Of a stretch of DNA of 64,000 nucleotides, positions 25,290 to 37,200 are shown one piece after another. A program made the position numbers and the translations under genes. The DNA comes from Hyalella azteca (Eukaryota; Arthropoda; Malacostraca; Amphipoda; Hyalellidae). Position 1 is the stretch's first letter. Each line of letters starts with the position of its first letter. Under the pieces are notes generated by a model that was not told the origin of the DNA, searched no databases, and worked only from the letters and a program-made list of their open reading frames with translations. The stretch covers positions 930,001-994,000 of the forward strand of contig NW_025943988.1 of assembly GCF_000764305.2 (NCBI RefSeq). Reading direction: 5' to 3'.

Positions 25290-28200
25290 GTAAGATTTTC
25301 TGATTAGTCACTCGGTGATATGGTGCAATAATAACTTCTCAACCATAACTTATTTACGCTGCAAATTAAGAATGTGACATCTCACTGAACCTCAGCAGGG
25401 GCTGCGGGGCCAAACTTTAGAGGGAAAATTATTGTTAAATATATGAATGACAATCCATGGCTTGATCATGTTGATGGCAATCATGTTAGCCCATATTAGT
25501 TCAAATTCAACTTCAAAACTTCAAGCGTTCAACCTTTAATGCATAGTGGCGAACCAGAAATTTTTTTAGAATCAGTTCATTTTTAATTGTCTCATTTACT
25601 CAATATTTAAGCCAATATCTTATGTATGATGATGCAGGTATCCATGATACTTTTCTGGGCTTGGTACTTATAGGACTTAAAATTGAACTTGAAGGACCTT
25701 GAACTCGGACCTTTCCTTTGACCTCTAAGTCCAAGTCCTTTATTAGTATTAGGTATTAAAATAAAAGGCAGCCCACGGCCCACGCCCCATGCAACCAGAA
25801 CTTTCTCTTCCCAGTTCCCAAACAGACTAATTTAGTAATTTTTTTATAACTTCATATCTGCAAGGCTGCAACTCAGGCTGCAACAAAATAGGGCTTTAGC
25901 ATAGAATAAAAGATTTTGAAGAAATATCTGTCTTCAGTCTTTCCACAATCTACACTCCACAGAATAATTTATGTATTTATTATTAATAGGGAAGTTCTAA
26001 TTTCCAACCCTACCAAGTGCAAAGTGCCAACTTAGTAGGGTAAACGCGGTATATTCCGACATCGTAGGTAATTCCGTCACTTCTCTAGTTTTTCCGGTAT
26101 TATTGCAGATTAACTACATCCAAAAAAAAGGGTGTTTTTTTTTTGAATTATATGTTTTTTGGGGTGTAGATTACGAATCTGAAATCCATTTTTGGCGGTC
26201 GGCATCGGAAAACCGATTTTTTTCCGACCCAAAAATCGCGCTAAAAATGCCTAACCCGTTGCACTGCAATGGGTAAAGAAGACGAAAATGTTACCCGTTG
26301 CACTGCAATGGGTAACATTTTCGTCTTCTTTGTCCATAAATCTGGAGATACATTGCCACATCGAGAGATCACAACCTAACGCCAACTCGCAGGTTGGGTT
26401 GGTTCGCCCAGGTTCCTTTTTGATCAAAATGCTATCTAAAAAAAGGAACTTGGCTGACTTAACCCAACCTAAGAGCTTTTTGTAAAATTTCGATGAACAA
26501 TCCGACCCTTTATATAAAGGTGAGTGGGTAACGTAAGTTACGTAACCCCCATATCCATCCAACGTACCGGAAACCTTACTTTTTTTTCTAAATAGTTGGC
26601 TGAAGACTGAGAAATATATTAAATGCAAGAATTTTAATCTAAATGTGTCGGCAAGATCTTGTGAAGGCGAAAATTTTGCCAATAATGCGTCGCCGTAGGT
26701 CTTTAAATCTTCGTTCACTCTCTGCACAGTGGCCACCTGGTGAGATCATTGAAAAATGTGTCAAATTTGACAGTTGACCTTGCTCTACCAAATAGTGAAT
26801 AACTGTTTTTATAGGAAGAATATTATGGTTTGAGACTTTTAAATACGTCTGTGAATATATTAGGAATCCTTTAAGTAAACTTGTATTTGCTGATTTCAAG
26901 TCATAAATAAATTAATAGATGATTAAGTTGAGTGATGGATTTAGACCCATCAAAACTAATTCCGACACAACTTGAATTGGACACACACAGATCGTTCCAA
27001 CTTCCAAGCTTTGTACAAAAATTGAAATATGCTTAATTAAAAGCCTAATAGCTGTTAATTAAAACGTAATTAAGTAGTGTTCAATATTCGTTAGTGTTCT
27101 AATTCAAAGCCGTGTTGTATTCCAATCATAGTGGCAAAGCAGAAAGTTTTTTAGACTCTCCCTCAAGTTCATTTTTGAGTCCTATGAGTAGACAAGCAAT
27201 TTGAAGCAAAGTATCATGGATACCAGCATTATCATATATAAGAAATTGGTTTAAATCTTGAGTAAATGAGGAAATTAAAAATGAACTGATTCTAAAAAAT
27301 CTCTGGTTTGTCACTATGATTCCAATACAGCTCACACAGCAAACGGAATTCGAATATGTTGATGTCGGCATTACGTATCAGTTAAATTTGAAGCGCTGAC
27401 GCAATACGACTCACCACGTGTCGAATATTGCCACACACAGTGACGGAATATAGGGATTTGGTAGGTTTCCATTCTAAAGGCTTTTTAATAAATATGGCAA
27501 CATTTTGTGATGTTTCATCGTTGCTGACGCGTAGTGAAGCGTTTTGAGAGTCACGTGAAGGCAACAGAACTTACGTAACGCATACAGTTTTCTTTTTATA
27601 GTTTTTTATTTCTCAATGCGTCCTTAATGTGTCGGAATATACCGCGTTTACCCTAGGCTAGTTAGTGCCAAGAGCCAAGCATTAAAGCTGTGATTTAGTA
27701 CTTTCCAAGTTGTATAATCACCATGGTCAGGAAGATGTGCCAGGTGCACGGGAATTTATATTGTCATTTTAACGACCTGCGTGGTGCACTGTACTATGCC
27801 GGGAAAAAAATGCGCTGTGCGCCATACGTTTAGAAAGCTAAAATAATTTAAATATGGACGCGATGCGCGGCAATGCAAATTACGTAATCACACTGACCAA
27901 CGACCGTACACACAAACGTGTATCCGCATTGTGTTGTGGTTGGATACGAGTTAACTAGATTGCTAACGCGTCAACTCAGGACTCGGGTTCTAAGAGTCAG
28001 CACAGTAATGAATATTCATTCATAGATCACAATTCAATCAGACATGAATTACAGAACTAAAGAAGGCAACATGGCTTTAGATGTGCCATTGGTGCCTTCT
28101 AATGAATGACTGGACTGGTTGCGGCAAGTAGAGTATGAACCTGTTTGTCAAGAGTACGATCCTGCATGCTAATGTTGGGACTTGGGAAGTTGAGACTACA

Positions 28201-31200
28201 TTACTGACGTCCTCCCGGCCTGCAAAATCGCCACGATCAATACCTAATAACAATGCGCGTAAATGGACTATACAAATTAGGTCAATATGGCATAATTACA
28301 GAGCGTAATTATGCTATGTTATACAATATGAATATATATATTTGCAAGATAAGTCAATGGTCTGTCGTTTATTTTTGCCTCATTTGAGCAATTATGGTTT
28401 CCAAATCTGGGTGCGTTATGTTATGTCATGCGTACCATAAAATGGGGTAACTTAGACCACTTTTTTTCATAAATGATGCCATTTTTTTACTAGCTAAATT
28501 AAACATGAATTGAAACATGCAAAATACAGGTCTATACTCTAGCTTCACTCACCATAAATTGCTGGCTCCTGCCTCTCATAGTCTTTATGTAATTTCAAAA
28601 AAAGTGATGGTCTTTGTTACCCCAGCTCTTGGGGTATCTTAGACTGGGCAGTAAAATCAATTATATTTTTTAGTAAAATAACTCCTGGTTATGGTGCATT
28701 GTAGTAGAACTCTTCTAGTTACATATGCAAATAACAAACTTGAGGAAAGTGTCATAGTTTGCAAATGAGGGGCGCCGCCCCATAATGAGAGAAATGTGAC
28801 TACCTAATGGTAGCCCAGATGAGGTAATATTGACTGGCTTGGAAATTAAGTTAAAATTACCATATATTAGACTCTGTAGAGTCTGAAACATAAAGAAAAA
28901 ACATAAATAGGCTGTCAAACATAAAATATGTTACATATGGTAATTTTATCAACTTCCAAGCCGGTCTATGTTACCCCGTCAGGGCTGATATTAAGTGGTC
29001 TAAATTCCCCCATTTGGGGGCGGTGCCCCCCATTTGCAAACTATGACACTTTCCTAAAATTTGTCATTTGCATATGTAACTAGAAGAGTTCTACTACAAT
29101 GCATCAAAACCTGGAGTTATTTAGCCAAAAAAATAAAAAAATTGGAGGGGGTACTCTGCCAGGCTTTAAATAATAGCTCTTTTTTGTGGGTCACATTTTT
29201 AATTTTTTAACCTATTAGATATGCAAACTTTTTAAATCTTTCTATTGTGTTATGTAGCCTCAGTATTAGGCCTTTAATGCCCATTGACAAAATTTTTCTA
29301 TGTCAAATAGTTTTTGAGTTTTGGGGGTTTTTTGTTAAAAAAACAAAAAGTGGTCTAAGTTACCCCACCGGTCTAAGTTACCCAATTTTACGGTACTAAT
29401 TTTTAGATATTTTGAGCTAAATTGATCATATCACTGATACAGTAAAGAAATTAGGGAGTATCACAGGTACCGTCAAACGGGGTAGGGTAAACACGGTATA
29501 TTCCGACATCGTGGGTAATTCCGACACTTCTCAACTTTTTTCCTTTATATTAAGCTTTGTCTTAGTTCCACGCATTCGTTGATGGTTGAAATAGTGACGT
29601 CATACTATTGTGCACCATACTATTGCCAAAACACTAGGTCTGGGCTGTCTTGTGGGAAAATGTTAAGATCCAAAGAGAGACAGTGCACATCACCAAGTGA
29701 GAACATAGAAAAATGTGGCAAGTTGATAGTTGACCTGTCACCTTGCTCTACCAAATAGTGATAAACTGTTTGTGTAAAGAGAATAATATGGTTTGAGACT
29801 TTTAAATAAGTCTGTAAATATATTAGGAATCTTTTAAGTATACCTACTTGTATTTGCTGATTTCTAGTGGTAAATAAATTAATAGATTATTAAGTTAAGC
29901 GATGGTTTTAGACACATAAAAACTATGGTAATTCCAGCACAGCTTGGAATTAGACACACACAGCTCATTCTGAGCTGTGTCCAAAAATTAAAATTTTCTT
30001 AATTAAAAGCTTAATAGCTCTTAATTAAAAGCTTAAATGAATAAATTAACATTTTTTGATTAAGCTTGTTCTGAGCTGTGTCGTATTCTGATACAGCTTA
30101 CACAGGGCGTTATTGAATTTTGGAACAATTAAAAATCAAAGAACAAAGAAAGTGTTGAAACTTTTATTGTGGTTCCGCAAAGAGAATTGGTTCGCAGAAC
30201 GAAGCCAGAAGGAAACGGGAAGCACGAAGCGCAACGAGGAACTCGTGCACTGTAGAATACGTACGCACATATAAGTACAAGTTCGAACGTTAAAAGTGTT
30301 GAACACAATATTTAATTTCAGTTGAATGAGTCACTGTTTCAGGTGAATATGTCTCTCTCTCCAATTCTCACCATATATTGCCGGTGGCAATCAGAACGAA
30401 TAAGCAAGGAGAAGTTCAGTTCAAAAATCAGAAACGGCAGAGTTGAAGACCAAGTAGAGGCGGTTAGGTGGATTCTTATCTGAATAAGAAAGAAAACCAA
30501 CGTAAGCCTAAAATTAATAGATTAAAAGTTATAACGCAATGGATTTCAGTATGGTTTCAGTAAATTCAGAATAATGATAACAGTTTCAAATAATCAAATT
30601 AACTAACCTATTTGTTTTCATTGAGGAATCCTAGATTAGAGTTCTCATGTAGAGAACTATAAGAAAGAAAACAGTGAAAACAGTATAAGGAGTGTTCGCT
30701 CGTACTTAAAGGAGTTAAGCGCATGCAAGCATGCAAGTTAATTCACAGCCCTAAGGCATGTGACATAATCGGTTAACACCGAAGCTCCAAGGAGCCAATA
30801 ACCCTACGGGTTCCAAGCACTGGCATAAAGCCGGTTAAGCAAGATCTTAATTAAACGAGCGAAACACAGAAGTTCTAACATGCATTTAAATGGAACAAAA
30901 TAAAATGAAAACACACTCGCACAAACTCAAATTAAGTAACAGTAAGCAAGAGTTAACAGAAGTAATAATTCTGTTTGAGCAAGAGGTCTTCACTTGGGTA
31001 AGGTTAAAGCAATAGTGATTAAGATCGAGCTAACGAGCGTCGACTTTGCCTCCTAACACGAGACAAACGATAAGCGTATAAACATTAACGAGTTAATTAG
31101 TTATAAATTTTAACAGCGTCGGAATTCCAACACAGGGTGCTGGAATTACAAATTAATAGAGTTTATCAAAAATTTAAAAGCAAAGAAAATAGCCAGAAAA

Positions 31201-34200
31201 TTCACCATTTCTTAAAAAGGAAAACGTTTCGGAGACCAGCTCCATCATCAGTTCAAAACCTAAAACACAGGTACAAATAATTAGCAATAAATTCACATTG
31301 ATGCATAAATCGTCAAATGAGAAACAAACAAGAATGAAGCAAACACGGGCACAAATCTATCTATTNATCGTCCCTAGTTTATCAATATAGTTGTGCGCTA
31401 TGCGCATCTGCGTATGTCGGTATGACATCTCGCAACTTTTATACTAGGCTGGCGGAGCATAAAGGAAGGAGTTTTAGAACAGGAAACCTGCTCGCGCATC
31501 CCCCTCATTCAGCAGTACGCGTCCATGCCGAGCAGTGCAACGTGCCAGTGTCCGATAGTGATTTTCGAATTTTAGCCTCCACGACCGGTGTTTCCGACTT
31601 GCGAATTCTAGAGTCCCTTTATATTTTTAAACAAAAGCCTATTTTAAATGCCGCTAATAGTTCATATCCCCTCGAAATTGTAAATAGATAGATTTGTGCC
31701 TGTGTTTGCTTCATTCTTGTTTGTTTCTCATATGACGATTTATGCATCAATGTGAATTTATTGCTAATTATTTGTACCTGTGTTTTAGGTTTTGAACTGA
31801 TGATGGAGCTGGTCTCCGAAACGTTTTCCTTTTTAAGAAATGGTGAATTTTCTGGCTATTTTCTTTGCTTTTAAATTTTTGATAAACTTGCGATTTAAGC
31901 AGTCAAGTGATTTTAATACTTAATAGAGTTTAAAGCGCTGCCGGAATTAGTCTCACAATATGCCGAATTTAGTCACACACAGCGTCGGAATTCAGGGATT
32001 TTGTAGGTTTGAATTCTAAAGGCTTTTAAATAAATATGGCAACAGTTTGTGATGTTTCATTGATGCTGGCGCATAGTGTGGTGTTTTGAGAGTGACATAA
32101 ACCAATCAGAACTCGAGTTGCGCATACGGTGATATTTTTATAGCCATTCATTTCTTGCTACATCCTTAATGTGTCGGAATATACCGCGTTTACCCTAAAA
32201 GGGGATGGTTTTGAGCATTTTTTGTTAATAATTTCTTATCATGAAACATTTCATAAACAAGTTTGGGCTCATTTTAAAGGTCTTTGCAAGGGATATCATA
32301 TGGCATCCCCAAAAAATTCTATATGCTATTTGTAAGGTGCTAGAAGCCATATAAAAGGCTCCTGAAGTTAACTGGAAATGGGGTAAAAAGGGACACTTGA
32401 AATAAAACTTAATTTTAAACATTTGAAGCATGCAGAGTGTACTCATCTATTACCATCAGTACTCTGAAGTCCTCCTTTTCCTTTTTACATGATGTAAATG
32501 TAAAATAAATGAAATTTTCTGTGATTTTTACTTGATTTTTCTTCATTGACCTTACCTTACCCATACATTACTGTACCGTCAACCGGGGCTACTCAGGACT
32601 TGCCGTATTAAAAAGAAATATTTGCCGTATTAAAAAGAAATATTTGCCGTATTAAAAAAATTTACTTACATAAATGTTGCACCCAGGTGTTGGCTTGAAA
32701 ACTTTATTTGCAGAATTTACATGCCTCAATCCAAAAAATGGCAGCCCTTTCCGCATGGTAGGGCTACTCGGTACACACAAATGGTGTGAAATTATAAGCC
32801 GTCCTGTAAGCTTACAGATACAGAAAAAAATGCTATAAGGCTGCTGATATGAAGCTTGCAGTGGACAAGGTTGTTGTAAATGCTCAATGACATTTTCATG
32901 GATATGGTAATATCGCATCAATTATATGGTAATATCGCATCAATAATACGGTAATCAATGTATATGGTAATATCATATCAATAAAGGAAAAACGAGTAAA
33001 AATCACAGAAAATGTCATTTATTCTACCTCTACATCATCTACAATGAAAGAGGAGGACTTCAGAGTACTGTTAGTAATGGATGAGTACACTCTGCATGCT
33101 TCAAATATTTTGAAATGAAGTTTTATTGCAAGTGTCCCGAGTAGCCCCGTTTGACGGGGCTACTCAGGACACTCTTTTTTTTGCTTCTCGCACCTTACGA
33201 ATAGCATATAGAATTTTTTTGAAGATGCCATTCGATAGCCCTCGCAAAGAGCTATAAAATGAGCCTAAACTTGTTTATGAAATGTTTCATGGTAAGAAGT
33301 TATCAACAAAAACGCTCAAAACCGTCCCGAGTAGCCCCGGTTGACGGTATTATTAATGTGATATTACTGTATTCATGGACATGCCATAAAGCATTGACAA
33401 TGACCTTGACCACTGCAAGCTTCATATCAGCAGCCATGTAGCATTTCTTCTGTATCTGTAAGCTTACAGGATGGTTTGTAATTTTACACAATTTTAATTG
33501 AGCCAAGTGATTTCACTATAACAAAAAAGATTCTACTGTAAATGCAATTTTAGGGGTGTCCCTTATTACCCTGGGTGTTTCCCTTATTACCCTGTCTTGC
33601 AGAAATGGCCACCATTTTTTCCTGGAATGAGATATGCAAATTCTGTCAATCACATTTTTGAGCCAACACTAATGTGCAACTTTTATGTAAGCAGAATTTT
33701 TTGATATGACAAATATTTTTTCTGCTACAGACCTTAGCAGAGGTACTTTTCCAAAATCTCACTCTTCACACTTTTTTTCAGGGATTTTTTAGAGGTAATA
33801 AATCTATGATTTCTCAACTTGCTTTATGCTGCATAGATAGTAAAAATGTTGAACTTTACACCACTATTTTTAGTTTTGCAATATTTCAATTAGTTTAGCT
33901 GCTACAACAGTTCTAAAAAATGTTGGAGGACTGTCCCTTTTTACCCCGTTTGACAGTATCCATTGAGCAGTCTGAGCAGAGTTTGGCAATTGGCAGTTGT
34001 GTTGCCAAGATCCTCTCTTTTGGGGGCCTTAAGTGTTGCCAGTATTATTAAGGATTTTTTGCTTGAATTACCTAAACCTCCAAGAATTCTTGCCAAAAAT
34101 AAATGTAAAGAGGTATTTAACAAAAAACTAGTTGGCAAGATGTTCTGAAGCCATGGATTTCAATGCTGATGTGTTTCCAAAGATCTCCAATTGTTCATGT

Positions 34201-37200
34201 GCATTCTCTGCACCCTGGATAAGATAGATACAATTTTCTACAATCACAGGCATTTTTATCCCATTCACTGGATGCAAGTATAATGGGAAATTATAATATA
34301 ATAACAAAATAATATACAATATAATAATATAATGCAAGAATACAAATATGATGCAAACTTCTGCACAAAGCAACAAGTGCCAAAGTGAACTAATCTATGG
34401 AACAAAATTATGAACAAAGTAGGCTGAGAACAGATCAGGTCAAGATGCTCTCAACCTTCACTACATCAGCTCATTCAGCTGAAACAACAGGAAAGGATCA
34501 ACAGATTAATAATTGGAAACCACATTTATTTGCAACTAGTATTTGAAGGAATTAACTTCATTTTGAGGCAATCAGTGCATAGTAATGACAGCAAGTAAAC
34601 TAATTTAATGAATGAATCAGTAATCTCCCTGGCACATGAAATTCCTAGCTGTTCTTGGTTCAGCTCTATAAGTTTTGTATTCAGGCTGCCTACTTGGCAC
34701 CTCTTGATCAGGGTTGCCACTCTTTCAATTCATTCCCATACAGGCAATTTTGATGGCTATCTAAGAATGCTTAACATGAGTCACATGTGCCATGGACTGC
34801 TGAGTTGATAATTTCTAAATCATTTCAGCAATAAATACTGAAATTTTGCTACAGTGCACGGTGTCAAGAGCAAAAGCCTGTATTTGAATACACTGTGTAT
34901 TTGATTATCGGAAAAATATAATGTATGTATTCATGATAAATGATCAACTATGTGTTACTCATTCCTCTCAGAAATTCTACCATTGTTAGAATTTATCACT
35001 GAATCACAGCTGATCTGTTGTACTTGGCGTAATTTGTGTCCAAACTTCTGATAAGCAAAATTTATATGGTCTGTAGAAATTAACAACTACTAAAATGGCC
35101 AATGGTGGAGTGAAAGGGATTTATCCTGATTGTTTTCTAAATACACAACGAATGTCAACAATTGTTATTTTCAAATTTCTTTAATTGCTCTACTCAAGAA
35201 TTGAAAGTGCGTGGCATGTAGGAAATTAAAAATGTCACATTGATATTTGAGCCCTGAAGCACAGTTTTTTAGATATTGCACATGCATCATATGTATTTGC
35301 CACCATTTTTTTGTGTAATGATAAAATGAATATTTGAATGTCAGTTAGTTTATTAGTGCTTTAGCCTCCATGTAATTTCTTAATGATATAAGAGCTGCTT
35401 CTGTGCAGGAGTTGGCTGACATCCGAAGAACTGGCATCAAGTCCTTCAAAGACATCCAAGTGGATGAGAACAACATCTTGCTGTGGCAAGGACTCATTGT
35501 GCCTGTTAGTATTAACATCCTTGAACTTTCTAAATCTGAATTTATAGAAGTAATAATAATTTACAGTAAATAATACCGTAGTTCTATTGGCAGGTTATGT
35601 TTCAATTAATAAGTTGGTTTTAATAAACTGAAATTTAATTCCTGAAGCAACAACCAAAGAAAATAATGAAACTGTGAAAAAATTCAATACAATTTCCTCA
35701 CTCTTCTTTTTATTATTTTGACTTATACATATTTGGCTGTTTGAAAAGGTATTGAGTGATAGCCCTGATACTTCTCAGGTTAATTTTTGAAGGCTTAGTC
35801 TTAGAAATGCACAGTATCAAAGAAATACTCTAACACATTTTATATTGGACTAAACTGCCCTTTAATTCAAAGTTTTTATAAAATTTATATTAAACAAATA
35901 TCACACATTGTCTTGGGTCATGAAGATCTTTATCAACCATGATTTTTTTGTGCATTGATTGATGCCAATTTAGAAAATTATAAAGTCATGGTATAAACTA
36001 GGTTTCTCCTTGTATCACTATGCTTGATGAAAAAAAATCTAATACTGTAAATTCTGCTGACATTTTTTATTCCGCTGCAATCTAAAGTGGAAAATGATCA
36101 ATTTTCATGGCTGGAAGCTGGAGCAAATGTTTCCATCCAAGTATGAGTGATGAGTGTACAGCATTCCTTTCCCTTTATATTGGTGCCAGGCATTGGTTAT
36201 AATCAAGTGCTGTCAGTTCTGCCTCTTTACAGCGTTATCGAAGACGGTTATTGATGACGTTATTAGTAGCCTTGAAAATTGCATTGGTTATGTTATCTTC
36301 ATTGACTAAAAAAATGAACTATATGTATAGGTGCTAGACAACACTTTTTCTGTTCTGTACATGATATAATTTGCTTTAAAATCTTCTTTTGCAAGATGCA
36401 CTTTTGAGCATTTTAACAAGATATTGAATGCATAGAATCTTCTAAAAAGTACCTAAGGCACGAAATTTTGTAATATTTCAATGTTAAAACATTTCATAAG
36501 CTTTTTGTTGAGCTAAAATAAAAATTGCCAAACATTAGGTTGTTGATGAAAAGGTCATTTACCTATAAATTAGGTCATTTATAGGTAAAAACCTACCACT
36601 AGTCTAGGCAGATGCTGACTAGCAAATAGTGCTAGTTGAAAATATTAGGGTTATAGACTATGGTAATGGGATCCTGCTAGGACGCCGCCAAGTGCTGCTA
36701 CATGTGCTGCTCTTAAAAAAAAAACTGAGAGATGCAAAACTCGATGCATAATTTTTCCTTTCTTATAGGAATGTGTACCGTACAACAAAGGAGCTTTCAG
36801 GATCGAAGTTGTGTTCCCTGCCGAGTATCCATTTAAGCCGCCGAAGCTGACCTTCAAGACTAAGATTTACCATCCCAACGTTGATGAGAAAGGCCAAGTC
36901 TGCCTGCCTATTATCAGCGCCGAGAACTGGAAGCCTGCCACTAAAACAGATCAAGGTAGCAAAACAGATTTAGCAGTAGGATTTTTTTCGGTTTTTGTAT
37001 ACCTTGCGTCAAATCTTGTGCGTAGTTCATTTTCTAGTTCATTGTGCGTAGTTTATTTTCTTCAATAATTCTTATTACTGTCATTTTCTATTTCCTTCCG
37101 TACTATAGCACCATCTTCCACTTGCCATTAAAATTTACGCAACACTCGTGTATTTCATTAGGTGACAAATCGCCCGTTTTACACAGGGGCACGAGACATG

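Larger units (their letters stand above)
29485..32195. mobile_element. TA-flanked transposon family A, copy 3 (2,711 bp with two nested inserts)
   Basis: The ends are GGGTAAACACGGTATATTCC and the inverse GCGTTTACCC, flanked by TA on both sides. It contains an LTR-like insert (30,111-31,115) and a Penelope-like insert (31,166-31,919). Subtracting these and their duplications leaves 935 bp, close to the 905 bp of copy 1. Confidence 0.85.
29468..33958. mobile_element. TA-flanked transposon family C, outer copy interrupted by other insertions
   Basis: The left end is TACCGTCAAACGGGG at 29468. It is cut at its own TA by the family A element and resumes as TAAAAGGGGATGG at 32196. The right end is TTTACCCCGTTTGACAGTA at 33940-33958. 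The two ends are inverse of one another once the insert is ignored. It also contains a sibling element at 32,574-33,349. Confidence 0.75.
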
